DNA from: Bacteroidaceae bacterium
GTDB taxonomy: Bacteria > Bacteroidota > Bacteroidia > Bacteroidales > Bacteroidaceae
Length of the DNA stretch: 60,205 bases
Reading direction: 5' to 3'
Assembly (NCBI GenBank): GCA_017427185.1
Contig: JAFRTJ010000046.1
Span: 1-60,205 of the forward strand
Shown here: piece by piece, positions 45,411-52,797 of the stretch
Position numbering within the stretch: position 1 is the stretch's first letter
Layout of the letters: every line of letters begins with the position of its first letter
Translations under genes and position numbers: made by a program
The notes under the pieces: model-generated
What the model was told of the DNA's origin: nothing
The model's input: only the letters and a program-made list of their open reading frames with translations
Databases searched by the model: none

Positions 45411-45841
45411 TTATTAATGGCCCTAATCTGAACCTTTTGGGGGTTCGCGAGCCTGAGATTTACGGCAAACGTGCGTGGGAAGATTACCTGAAAGAGTTGC
45501 GCAACCGCTACCACGATGTCCGTATCGACTACTTCCAGAGTAACCTGGAGGGTGAGATCATCAACATGATTCAAGAGGTCGGTTTCGACCGCGACGGAAT
45601 CGTGCTCAACGCAGGAGCCTATACCCATACCAGCATCGCCATTCTGGATGCCATCAAGAGTGTGAGCACTCCTACGGTTGAGGTCCACATCAGCAACGTG
45701 CACCAGCGTGAGGAGTTCCGTCGCCACAGCGTGATCAGCCCTGCTTGCATGGGAGTCATCTGCGGTTTTGGCCTCGACAGCTACACGTTGGCTGTTCAGG
45801 CGATTCTCAACAAGGTGGCCAGCGATGCCGAGGAGATGTAG
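45398..45841 (+). CDS. aroQ: 3-dehydroquinate dehydratase, type II
   Basis: 147 aa dodecameric enzyme of the shikimate pathway. IINGPNLNLLGVREPEIYG holds the catalytic Tyr and Arg loop, NAGAYTHTSIAILDA the central Asn/Gly, and EVHISNVHQREEFRRHS the catalytic His and lid arginine. Full length. First gene of a five-gene run with an O-methyltransferase, rbfA, a LolC/E-like permease and a maturase. Confidence 0.95.
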   Translation: MRIQIINGPNLNLLGVREPEIYGKRAWEDYLKELRNRYHDVRIDYFQSNLEGEIINMIQEVGFDRDGIVLNAGAYTHTSIAILDAIKSVSTPTVEVHISNVHQREEFRRHSVISPACMGVICGFGLDSYTLAVQAILNKVASDAEEM

Positions 45842-45883
45842 CATTCGCCTCAGCGTGTCCTTCCTTCCAGAGCACGAAGCCTG

Positions 45884-46525
45884 ATGACAGAGAACGATTC
45901 CATCGACGAGTATATCCTGCGCCACATTGACCCGGAAGGCGAGTATCTGCATGCCCTTTGGCGTGACACCCAGCTGCGTCTCTCGTATGGCCAGATGGCG
46001 AGCGGCCACTTGCAGGGTCGGCTCCTGCGGATGCTGGTCCACATGGTTCGTCCTCGCATGCTGCTCGAGCTGGGGACCTTCAGCGGCTACAGCGCTCTCT
46101 CTATGGCTGAGGCGCTTGAGCCTGGTGCAGAGTTGCATACCTTCGAGATCTTCGACGAACAGGAGGATTTCATCCGCAAGTGGTTTGATGGCAGCCCCTA
46201 TGCAAGCTTCCTTCATCTCCACATCGGAGACGCCCTGGAGCTCCTTCCTCAGATGGATGTGAAATGGGATATGGCCTTCATCGATGCCGACAAGCGCCAG
46301 TATGTGGACTACTACGAGATGATTCTGCCCAGAATGCGGCAGGGAGGCTTCATCCTGGCCGACAACACGTTGTGGTACAATCATGTCTTGGAGGAGCATC
46401 CTCGAGAGAGCGATTTGCAGACACGTGGCGTCCAGGCTTTCAACACGTTGATTGCGCAGGATCAACGTGTCGAGAAAGTCATCCTGCCCCTTCGCGACGG
46501 ACTCACCATCATCCGTGTGAAGTGA
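45884..46525 (+). CDS. Class I SAM-dependent O-methyltransferase
   Basis: 213 aa enzyme of the caffeoyl-CoA/catechol O-methyltransferase family. SAM motif I LLELGTFSGYSALSMAEAL, metal-site Asp in MAFIDADKRQYVDYYE, ILADNTLWYNHVLEE, and C-terminal LPLRDGLTIIRVK. It requires a divalent metal and methylates hydroxyls on small molecules or possibly tRNA (TrmR type). Within the gene, decamers resembling the intergenic arrays occur at 46441 and 46463 with 22-bp spacing, but the codons are explained by conserved residues. Confidence 0.88.
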   Translation: MTENDSIDEYILRHIDPEGEYLHALWRDTQLRLSYGQMASGHLQGRLLRMLVHMVRPRMLLELGTFSGYSALSMAEALEPGAELHTFEIFDEQEDFIRKWFDGSPYASFLHLHIGDALELLPQMDVKWDMAFIDADKRQYVDYYEMILPRMRQGGFILADNTLWYNHVLEEHPRESDLQTRGVQAFNTLIAQDQRVEKVILPLRDGLTIIRVK

Positions 46526-46567
46526 CCTTCCTTTGAAACAAAAACAGAAACAAAAAAGAAAAAAAGT

Positions 46568-46903
46568 ATGGAAACAACCAGACAAAACAAGATAGCACGT
46601 CTCATCCAAAAGGAGCTGAGCGACATGTTCCAGCGCCAGACGAAGGCAATGCCTGGGGTTCTGGTCAGCGTTAGCATCTGCCGAATCAGTCCTGACATGA
46701 GTGTCTGTCGGGCATACCTGAGCGTTTTCCCAAGCGAACGGGCTGAGGAAATCGTGAGCAACATCAACGAGAATGTGCGTCAGGTCCGCTTCGAGCTGGG
46801 AACGCGTGTGGGCAAGCAGCTCCGCATCATTCCTGAGCTGAAGTTCTTTGTCGACGACTCGCTGGATTATGCTGAGCACATCGATGAATTGCTGAAGAAG
46901 TAG
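46568..46903 (+). CDS. rbfA: Ribosome-binding factor A
   Basis: 111 aa KH-fold factor for 30S maturation. RQNKIARLIQKELSDMFQRQ at the N-terminus and the type II KH region VSICRISPDMSVCRAYLSVFP, then LRIIPELKFFVDDSLDYAEHI. Follows the methyltransferase by 42 bp with an A-rich leader, and precedes the LolC/E-like gene by 28 bp. Confidence 0.93.
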   Translation: METTRQNKIARLIQKELSDMFQRQTKAMPGVLVSVSICRISPDMSVCRAYLSVFPSERAEEIVSNINENVRQVRFELGTRVGKQLRIIPELKFFVDDSLDYAEHIDELLKK

Positions 46904-46931
46904 AAACCTTTCTCTCCCCCTGGATCGCCTT

Positions 46932-48158
46932 GTGAATTATCCGTTCTTCATAGCCCGCCGATACCTCTTCAGCCGCAAGAGCCATCATGCCATCAACATC
47001 ATCAGCGCCATTTCCGTTGTGGGAGTGGCGATTGCCACGATGGCTTTGGTTTGCACGCTGAGTGTCTTCAATGGATTCCAGGACTTGGTGGCCAGCCTGT
47101 TCACAGCCTTCGACCCGCAGCTGAGAATCACGCTGACGGAAGGCCGTTCCATCAAGGCTGACGATCCTGTGCTGAAAAAGCTCGAGGCATCCCCGCTGGT
47201 AGACATCTACACGCCTGTCTTGGAGGATCAGGCCCTCGTGGTGCGCGATGACCATCAATACGTCGTTACCATCAAGGGAGTCGATGACAGTTTCGCTTCT
47301 CAGGCCAAGCTGAGCAAGCTGCTTTATGGCGACGGCTCCTTCGTGCTTCATGCGGATGTCCTGGAATACGGCGTGATGGGCATCCAACTGGCCAGCCGCC
47401 TGGGGGTTGGAGCTTTTTTCGAGGACCCGCTCCAAATCTATGCGCCCAAGCGAGGCGAACGGGTGAACCTGGCCAATCCGTTGAGCTCCTTCAATCACGA
47501 CGAACTCAACAGTCCTGGCGTGGTCTTCATGGTCCAGCAGGGCAAGTACGACGCCAACTACATCCTCACCAGCTTGGGCTTCGCGCAACGTCTTTTCGAT
47601 CAGAAGGGCCGCATCTCCAGCGTGGAGCTGAAACTTTCGAAAGGCACCAAAGTGAAACGGGCCAAGAAGGAAATCCAGCAACTGCTGGGCGAGAGGTTCC
47701 TGGTGCAGGACCGCTACGAACAGCAGGAAGACGTCTTCCGCATCATGCGCATCGAGAAGCTCATCTCCTATCTCTTCCTCACCTTCATCCTGCTTGTGGC
47801 GTGCTTCAACATTATCGGCTCGCTCTCCATGCTGATGATCGACAAGAAGGCCGATGTGGAAACCCTTCATTCGATGGGAGCCAACAACGACGACATCTGC
47901 CGCATCTTCATCTTCGAAGGCTGGATGATCAGTGCGGCGGGAGCCCTTCTGGGCATCCTTCTCGGCCTGCTGCTGTGCTGGATACAGCAGCAGTTTGGTA
48001 TCATCACGATGGGCGACAGCGCAGGCAGCTTCATCGTCGAGGCTTATCCCGTCAGCGTGCATTATGGCGACATTCTGCTCATCTTCCTCACCGTTCTGGT
48101 GATAGGCTGGATCTCCGTCTGGTATCCTGTCCACTACCTCAGCAAGAACTTCCTCTAA
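46932..48158 (+). CDS. LolC/LolE-like ABC transporter permease
   Basis: 408 aa FtsX-family permease starting at GTG. One helix near residues 22-45, a large periplasmic domain, and three C-terminal helices (about 275-297, 328-352, 378-400). The N-terminus FIARRYLFSRKSHHAINIISAIS is the LolE/LolC signature, pointing to lipoprotein release from the inner membrane. No ATPase is adjacent, as usual for this protein in Bacteroidetes. Cotranscribed with rbfA. Confidence 0.88.
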   Translation: MNYPFFIARRYLFSRKSHHAINIISAISVVGVAIATMALVCTLSVFNGFQDLVASLFTAFDPQLRITLTEGRSIKADDPVLKKLEASPLVDIYTPVLEDQALVVRDDHQYVVTIKGVDDSFASQAKLSKLLYGDGSFVLHADVLEYGVMGIQLASRLGVGAFFEDPLQIYAPKRGERVNLANPLSSFNHDELNSPGVVFMVQQGKYDANYILTSLGFAQRLFDQKGRISSVELKLSKGTKVKRAKKEIQQLLGERFLVQDRYEQQEDVFRIMRIEKLISYLFLTFILLVACFNIIGSLSMLMIDKKADVETLHSMGANNDDICRIFIFEGWMISAAGALLGILLGLLLCWIQQQFGIITMGDSAGSFIVEAYPVSVHYGDILLIFLTVLVIGWISVWYPVHYLSKNFL

Positions 48159-48176
48159 CCTCTTCTCCCTCTCCCT

Positions 48177-49388
48177 GTGTCCACGCTTTATCCCTTTGCA
48201 AGCCCACTTTATGTAATGGCCAAGCCTGCAGGGGCATGTTGCAACCTGCGCTGCGGATATTGCTATTATCTGGAGAAGCAGCACCTCTACGAGCAAGGCA
48301 CGCGCCACCAGATGTCCGACGAGGTGCTCGAGGCTTACATCCGTTCCTACATCGAGACCAACAGCCTGCCTGACGTGTTCTTCACGTGGCACGGAGGAGA
48401 ACCTTTGATGCGCCCTCTCAACTTCTACAGGAAGGCCCTTCGCCTTCAGCAGTATTATGGGCGGGGCAGACGCATCAGCAACGCCCTGCAGACCAACGGA
48501 TTGCTGCTCGACGACGAGTGGTGCCGCTTCCTTCGTGACGAGGGATGGCTGGTGGGAATCAGCATCGATGGAACCCAGGAGATGCACGATGCGTATCGCA
48601 CAGACAGCCAGGGGAGACCGACCTGGCAGCGCGTGGTGGACAGCATCCACCTGATGGAGCGATACGGAGTGGAGTGGAATGCGATGGCCACCGTCAACCG
48701 CCGCAATGTGGATCATCCCTTGGAGTTCTATCGTTTCTTCCGCGACACGCTCCATTGCCGATACCTGCAGTTCTCGCCTGTGGTGGAACGCATCCTGCAG
48801 CATCGCGATGGCCGCCATCTGGCGCAGATGCTCGACGAGGATTGTCCCCTTGCTCCCTTCAGCATCACTCCTGCCCAATGGGGGACGTTTCTCTGCGGAA
48901 TCTTCGACGAATGGGTGCGTCACGATGTGGGGCAGGTTTTCGTCCAGATGTTTGATGCAACGCTGGCAGGCTGGTGTGGCGTGGAGCCAGGCCTCTGCAC
49001 GTTGGCACGCGAGTGTGGACATGCAGCCGTAATGGAGTACAATGGCGACGTCTACAGCTGCGACCATTTTGTCTTCCCCCAGTACCGCTTGGGGAATGTC
49101 TTGAGCGATGGCCTTCCCCAGCTGCTCTATGGCAGCAAGCAGAACGCCTTCAGCCAGCTCAAGGAAAAGGGGCTGCCCCGCCAATGCAGGGAATGTGAGT
49201 GGCTCCATGCCTGTCACGGTGAGTGCCCTCGGCTGCGCTTCCTGCGGACCGCCGATGGAGAGCCTGGTCTCAACTATCTCTGTGCCGGCTATCGGCAGTT
49301 CTTCCAGCACGTTGCCCCTCAGATGGATTTCATGCGAGCGGAACTTCTGGCTGGTCGCCCTGCTGCTGGAGTGATGAGCCAGTTCTGA
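48177..49388 (+). CDS. Anaerobic sulfatase-maturase-type radical SAM enzyme (SPASM)
   Basis: 403 aa. The radical SAM cluster is Cys22-x3-Cys26-x2-Cys29 (CCNLRCGYCYYLEK), followed by FTWHGGEPLMRP and GISIDGTQEMHD. The C-terminal SPASM domain binds two further clusters (CGHAAVMEYNGDVYSCDHFVFPQYRLGN; CRECEWLHACHGECPR). This pattern matches anSME, which converts sulfatase Cys/Ser to formylglycine. Start taken as GTG at 48177, which restores the family's YPFASPLYVMAKPAG; ATG at 48216 would cut this off. No sulfatase gene is in the window. Confidence 0.87.
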   Translation: MSTLYPFASPLYVMAKPAGACCNLRCGYCYYLEKQHLYEQGTRHQMSDEVLEAYIRSYIETNSLPDVFFTWHGGEPLMRPLNFYRKALRLQQYYGRGRRISNALQTNGLLLDDEWCRFLRDEGWLVGISIDGTQEMHDAYRTDSQGRPTWQRVVDSIHLMERYGVEWNAMATVNRRNVDHPLEFYRFFRDTLHCRYLQFSPVVERILQHRDGRHLAQMLDEDCPLAPFSITPAQWGTFLCGIFDEWVRHDVGQVFVQMFDATLAGWCGVEPGLCTLARECGHAAVMEYNGDVYSCDHFVFPQYRLGNVLSDGLPQLLYGSKQNAFSQLKEKGLPRQCRECEWLHACHGECPRLRFLRTADGEPGLNYLCAGYRQFFQHVAPQMDFMRAELLAGRPAAGVMSQF

Positions 49389-49396
49389 AGTAGCCG

Positions 49397-49512
49397 GTAG
49401 TTAAGTAGTCAGTAGTTAAGTAGTTAAGTAGTTAAGCCGATAGTTTGGCAGGATGATAATGAAAACGATGACGATGACGATAACGATGACGAAAACGATA
49501 ACGATGACGATA
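49397..49512. repeat. Two simple-sequence tracts upstream of GH130
   Basis: GTAGTTAA octamers (imperfect, about five, 49397-49434) are followed by eight perfect-register hexamers of form ACGATG/ACGATA/ACGAAA (49465-49512). The tracts fill most of the 49389-49569 gap before the GH130 gene. A TTAAGT/ACTTAA inverted pair follows. Confidence 0.8.
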
Positions 49513-49569
49513 ACCGCTTAAGTGCGAGACTCCGCCTGAGCGAAACTTAAATTAAAGCAAAAAAAGAAT

Positions 49570-50694
49570 ATGAAAAAACTTATCAAAACCCTTGCGCGAG
49601 AATTTCTTCTCTTGTCTCTCCTGATGCTCAGCGTGCTTACCGCCACCGCCCAAACCGACAAGAGCTGGGCGTGGACAGGTTTCCACCGTCCCGTAGGCAT
49701 CAATCCTGTCATCTCGCCCGACACTTCCTCCGTCTTCCTTTGCCCCATGAGCAATACACCCATCTCGTGGGAATACAGCGACACCTTCAACCCTGCAGCC
49801 ACCATCATCAATGGCCGCGTCGCAGTCCTCTACAGGGCAGAAGACCGTCTGGCTCAGGGAATCGGAAGGCGCACCTCGCGCATCGGCTATGCCTCCAGCG
49901 CCGACGGGCTCCATTTCCAGCGCCACGGAGCACCCGTCATGTATCCTGGCGACGACTCTCAGGCAGAGAACGAGATACCAGGCGGATGCGAAGACCCGCG
50001 CGTCTGTATGGCAGAGGATGGCACCTACGTCATGATGTATACCCAATGGAACCGCAAGGTGGCACGCCTGGCTGTGGCCACTTCGCGCGACCTCGTCCAT
50101 TGGCAGAAGCATGGCCCTGCCTTCAGGGACGCCTACAACGGCAAATACAAGGATATGTTCTGCAAGTCTGGCTCCATTGTTACCCGCATGAAGAAGGGAC
50201 AGCAGGTGATAGCCCGACTCAAGGGTAAGTACTGGATGTTCTGGGGCGAGCGTTTCGTCAATGTGGCAACATCCGAAGACCTCATCCATTGGACTCCCAT
50301 CGAGAATGCCCAAGGGGAACTTCTCCACGTGATGGACACCAGAGACGGCTTTTTCGACAGCGATCTGACAGAATGTGGTCCGCCTGCCATCCTCACCAGC
50401 CGCGGCATCCTTCTCTTCTACAACGGGAAGAATCGGGGCGACAGCCGTCGCGACACCCGCTTTACAGCCAATTCCTATTGTGCAGGTCAAGCCCTTTTCT
50501 CGTCCAAGGATCCCACCCGTCTGATAGACCGTCTCGATACTCCCTTCTTCGTTCCTGAAGCTGACTTCGAGAAGAGTGGGCAATATCCTGCCGGAACCGT
50601 CTTTATCGAGGGACTCGTCCCCTTCCAGGGCAAGTGGTACCTGTATTACGGGTGTGCAGATTCCCGCGTCAGTGTTGCCGTCTATGAGCCGTAG
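49570..50694 (+). CDS. Secreted GH130-family mannoside phosphorylase/hydrolase
   Basis: 374 aa with signal peptide (cut near LTATAQ). Five-bladed propeller of GH130: NPAATIINGRVAVLYRAEDR, the hallmark PGGCEDPRVCMAEDGTYVMMYTQW (about residues 138-160), and WFWGERFVNVATSEDLIHW-like and YYGCADSRVSVAVYE parts. GH130 enzymes cleave beta-mannosides by phosphorolysis or, in a subset, hydrolysis. Export favours a hydrolytic role because free phosphate chemistry is usually cytosolic; this is inference. Its simple-sequence upstream region may affect expression. Confidence 0.83.
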   Translation: MKKLIKTLAREFLLLSLLMLSVLTATAQTDKSWAWTGFHRPVGINPVISPDTSSVFLCPMSNTPISWEYSDTFNPAATIINGRVAVLYRAEDRLAQGIGRRTSRIGYASSADGLHFQRHGAPVMYPGDDSQAENEIPGGCEDPRVCMAEDGTYVMMYTQWNRKVARLAVATSRDLVHWQKHGPAFRDAYNGKYKDMFCKSGSIVTRMKKGQQVIARLKGKYWMFWGERFVNVATSEDLIHWTPIENAQGELLHVMDTRDGFFDSDLTECGPPAILTSRGILLFYNGKNRGDSRRDTRFTANSYCAGQALFSSKDPTRLIDRLDTPFFVPEADFEKSGQYPAGTVFIEGLVPFQGKWYLYYGCADSRVSVAVYEP

Positions 50695-51004
50695 AGGGGG
50701 AGGGAATGGAGATTGACGATGGTGATAAATGGGACTACAACTGCGCACCTACGGAATGCAAGGAAAGTCTAAGTGGCAGAAAACCTATCAGTGCGAGCCC
50801 CGGGATTTGTGATCACCGACCTTTCAGTCCGAAATGAAGGAACCCACCCATTCCTTTCTTCTGCAAGATGTCAATGCAATTGCATTCACATCACTTTTGC
50901 GGTACTTCCAGTCCAACAAACGCAAAATTGCTGAGGGAAATTCCCTCAGTACCTTCATCCAAACCACATCAGGGAAAAGACACCCCCAAGCGTTGCAGCG
51001 TTGC

Positions 51005-51136
51005 AGTGCTACAGTTCTAAAACAAGCAACGCAAAGTTGAAAAAGAAATTCATATTATATATATCTAAATATATATAATATGGCCTCCTTTTGGGAATGT
51101 GTGTAGTGTTCACGAGAACTGTAGCACTGTAGCGTT
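51005..51136. repeat. Inverted repeat of GTAGCACT units around a TA-rich core
   Basis: AGTGCTACAGTTCT (51005-51018) is the exact reverse complement of AGAACTGTAGCACT (51115-51128), about 96 bases apart. A TATATATATCTAAATATATA core lies between at about 51053-51078. GTAGCACT/GTAGCGTT octamers continue to the right. The left end of the window has the same octamers and TA-rich DNA. Confidence 0.75.
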
Positions 51137-51264
51137 TGAATCGGTTAGGGGTTAAGGGTTAGCGGTTATGTGCTATGAAAAAATCTTTACATTAGGCAAA
51201 ATGCGCAAAACCTCGATGAAATCAGTGTTTTTGGAAAAGTCGGCTCGATGAAATCGGCACTTTT

Positions 51265-51318
51265 TGACGTGTCGCAAGGGGCAAAAGAACGCGATGAGTC
51301 GGAAAAATTCACACGTCG
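51265..51318. repeat. Array D: degenerate 22-bp-phased palindromes
   Basis: TGACGTGTCG (51265), GAACGCGATG (51287) and TCACACGTCG (51309) sit at exact 22-bp intervals and match the CAAC(R)(Y)GTTG decamer at 7-8 of 10 positions. The spacer after the third, AATCGGTGATGA, resembles AATCGGTCAAGT of array A. Between convergent GH130 and tRNA-Phe genes. Confidence 0.5.
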
Positions 51319-51363
51319 AATCGGTGATGACGACAAGAAGTCGAGAGTCAAAGCGTCTAAAGA

Positions 51364-51440
51364 CAGGGGTAAAAGTGTCAAAAAGGCAGGGGTAAAAGGG
51401 TCAAAAGTCAGGGGTAAGGATCAAAAGTCAAGGGGCAAAA
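51364..51440. repeat. AGGGGTAAAAG minisatellite, ~22-bp unit
   Basis: CAGGGGTAAAAGTGTCAAAA-like units begin at 51364, 51387, 51409 and, more diverged, 51429. The unit length shrinks from 23 to about 20 bp. It also alternates with TCAAAAGTC. Confidence 0.6.
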
Positions 51441-51478
51441 AAAAGACAGGAGTAGGGGTGGAAAGGGTGCTGAGACAC

Positions 51479-51505
51479 AAAAAAAGAGACCTTTTGGGTC
51501 TCTTT
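51479..51505 (-). terminator. tRNA-Phe terminator
   Basis: Perfect 9-bp stem AAAGAGACC/GGTCTCTTT with a 5-base loop. On the minus strand it is followed by TTTTTTGTG. It lies 8 bases after the tRNA 3' end. Confidence 0.85.
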
Positions 51506-51512
51506 CTTCGTG

Positions 51513-51585
51513 TGGTGTCACCAGGAATCGAACCGGGGACACAAGGATTTTCAGTCCTTTGCTCTACCAACTGAGCTATGACACC
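51513..51585 (-). tRNA. tRNA-Phe (GAA)
   Basis: 73-nt cloverleaf read on the minus strand. Acceptor GGTGTCA/TGACACC with discriminator A, D-arm AGCTCAGTTGGTAGAGC, anticodon stem AAGGA/TCCTT with loop CTGAAAA (anticodon GAA), and T-arm CCGGTTCGATTCCTGG. CCA is not encoded. Own promoter at 51602-51633 and terminator at 51479-51505, so a single-gene unit. Confidence 0.97.
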
Positions 51586-51601
51586 ATCGCATTTGCGGCT
51601 G

Positions 51602-51633
51602 CAAAGGTAAGGGAAAGTTTTGAATCCTGCAAG
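51602..51633 (-). promoter_or_regulatory. tRNA-Phe promoter
   Basis: On the minus strand CTTG (51630-51633), a 20-bp spacer and TACCTTTG (51602-51609), 16 bp before the tRNA 5' end. Confidence 0.65.
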
Positions 51634-51680
51634 TCTTTCTGAAGAAATTTTTGATAAAGTGGGTAAAAAAAGGTCAGATT

Positions 51681-52751
51681 CTATCCTTTCAGGGGGTTCC
51701 AGCCTTGAGATTTGAGCTCAAATTCCTTGCCGTCGCGCGTAATCAGGGCACAACCGTGTTCCGCCTGGGTGATGTATCCGATCACTTTCACGTCGTCGAT
51801 CTGGCTGATGCGGTCATTGTCGGAAAGGGGAACGGTGAAGAGCAGCTCGTAGTCCTCGCCTCCGTTGAGGGCACAGGTGGTGACGTTCATGTTGAACTCC
51901 TCTGCCATAACGGCTGTCTGGTAGTCGAGCGGGATGCGTTCCTCGTAGACGCGGCAGCCTGTGTGGCTCTGGCTGCAGATGTGCATCAGTTCGCTGCTTA
52001 GTCCGTCGCTGATGTCCATCATCGAGGTGGGGTGGATGCCTGCCTTGCTGAGTGCCTCGATGATGTCCCGTCGGGCTTCCGGCTTGAGTTGGCGCTCGAG
52101 CAGATATTCTTTGCCGGTGAAGTCAGGCTGCACGTCGCGCAGGCCTTCCAGTGCCTTCCGGTTGCCCGTCTGCTGGGCTTCTGCCACCTGCTGGTTGTAG
52201 ACGGTTTTCTCGCGTTCGAGCAGTTGCAGACCCATGTAGGCGGCTCCCAGGTTGCCAGAGACGCAGATGAGGTCGTTCTCCTTGGCTCCATTGCGATAGA
52301 CGATGTCCTCTGGGCGAGCCTGGCCGATGGCTGTGATGCTGATGCCTAGTCCTGTCAGGCTGCTGGTCGTGTCGCCGCCCACGATGTCGACGTGGTATTT
52401 CTCGCACGCGAGTCTCATGCCTGCATAGAGTTCCTGGATGTCCTCTACGGTGAACCGTTTGCTGATGGCCAGCGAGACGGTGATCTGCTGGGGTGTGGCG
52501 TTCATTGCATAGATGTCGCTCAGGTTCACGATGACGGCCTTGTATCCCAGGTGCTTGAGAGGTACGTAGGTAAGGTCGAAATGTACGCCTTCCATCAGCA
52601 GGTCTGTGGTGACGAGCGTGTGCATGCCTTCCTGTGGGGCAATGACGGCGCAATCGTCGCCAACTCCCTTTGCAGTAGTGGGGTTGAGGGGTTTGATGTC
52701 GCTGGTCAGCTCCTTGATGAGGCCGAACTCTCCTAACTGGGAAATCTCCAT
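51681..52751 (-). CDS. thiL: Thiamine-monophosphate kinase
   Basis: 356 aa enzyme phosphorylating TMP to the cofactor TPP. PurM/AIR-synthase-like fold with metal sites in VGDDCAVIAP and TTDLLMEGVHFD, ATP-site HVDIVGGDTTSSLTG, and SMMDISDGLSSELMHI. Last gene of the sppA-lpxK-punA-thiL run, 46 bp after punA. No TPP riboswitch is seen upstream, consistent with a role in salvage within a housekeeping operon. Confidence 0.94.
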   Translation of the reverse strand: MEISQLGEFGLIKELTSDIKPLNPTTAKGVGDDCAVIAPQEGMHTLVTTDLLMEGVHFDLTYVPLKHLGYKAVIVNLSDIYAMNATPQQITVSLAISKRFTVEDIQELYAGMRLACEKYHVDIVGGDTTSSLTGLGISITAIGQARPEDIVYRNGAKENDLICVSGNLGAAYMGLQLLEREKTVYNQQVAEAQQTGNRKALEGLRDVQPDFTGKEYLLERQLKPEARRDIIEALSKAGIHPTSMMDISDGLSSELMHICSQSHTGCRVYEERIPLDYQTAVMAEEFNMNVTTCALNGGEDYELLFTVPLSDNDRISQIDDVKVIGYITQAEHGCALITRDGKEFELKSQGWNPLKG

Positions 52752-52797
52752 GTTGTGTTGCGGTTTATGGAAGAGTGGTGGGGAAGAGTCTGGCGGA

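Larger units (their letters stand above)
50695..51478. other. Gene-free, repeat-rich region before tRNA-Phe
   Basis: No convincing gene. It holds GTAGCACT repeats in inverted orientation around a TA-rich core (51005-51136), two CTCGATGAAATC units 32 bp apart (51212, 51244), a degenerate 22-bp palindrome array (51265-51318) and a 22-bp minisatellite (51364-51440). Overall base use is unlike the surrounding genes. Confidence 0.7.

Noticed and set aside
45365..46879. 504-codon minus-strand open frame
   Set aside because: Antisense shadow of aroQ, the O-methyltransferase and rbfA, which all carry conserved motifs.
46827..49310. 827-codon open frame on the minus strand
   Set aside because: It lies opposite the rbfA end, LolC/E-like and radical SAM genes, both with clear family motifs. 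The translated product is low-complexity His/Glu/Ala-rich with no domain; it results from codon bias of the plus-strand genes.
49552..50748. 398-codon minus-strand open frame
   Set aside because: Antisense of the GH130 gene, whose EDPR motif and signal peptide are clear.
51248..51574. 108-codon plus-strand open frame near tRNA-Phe
   Set aside because: Its end (SPGIEPGTQGFSVLC) is the translation of the antisense tRNA, a known artefact, and its start is minisatellite-encoded Lys/Gly repeats.
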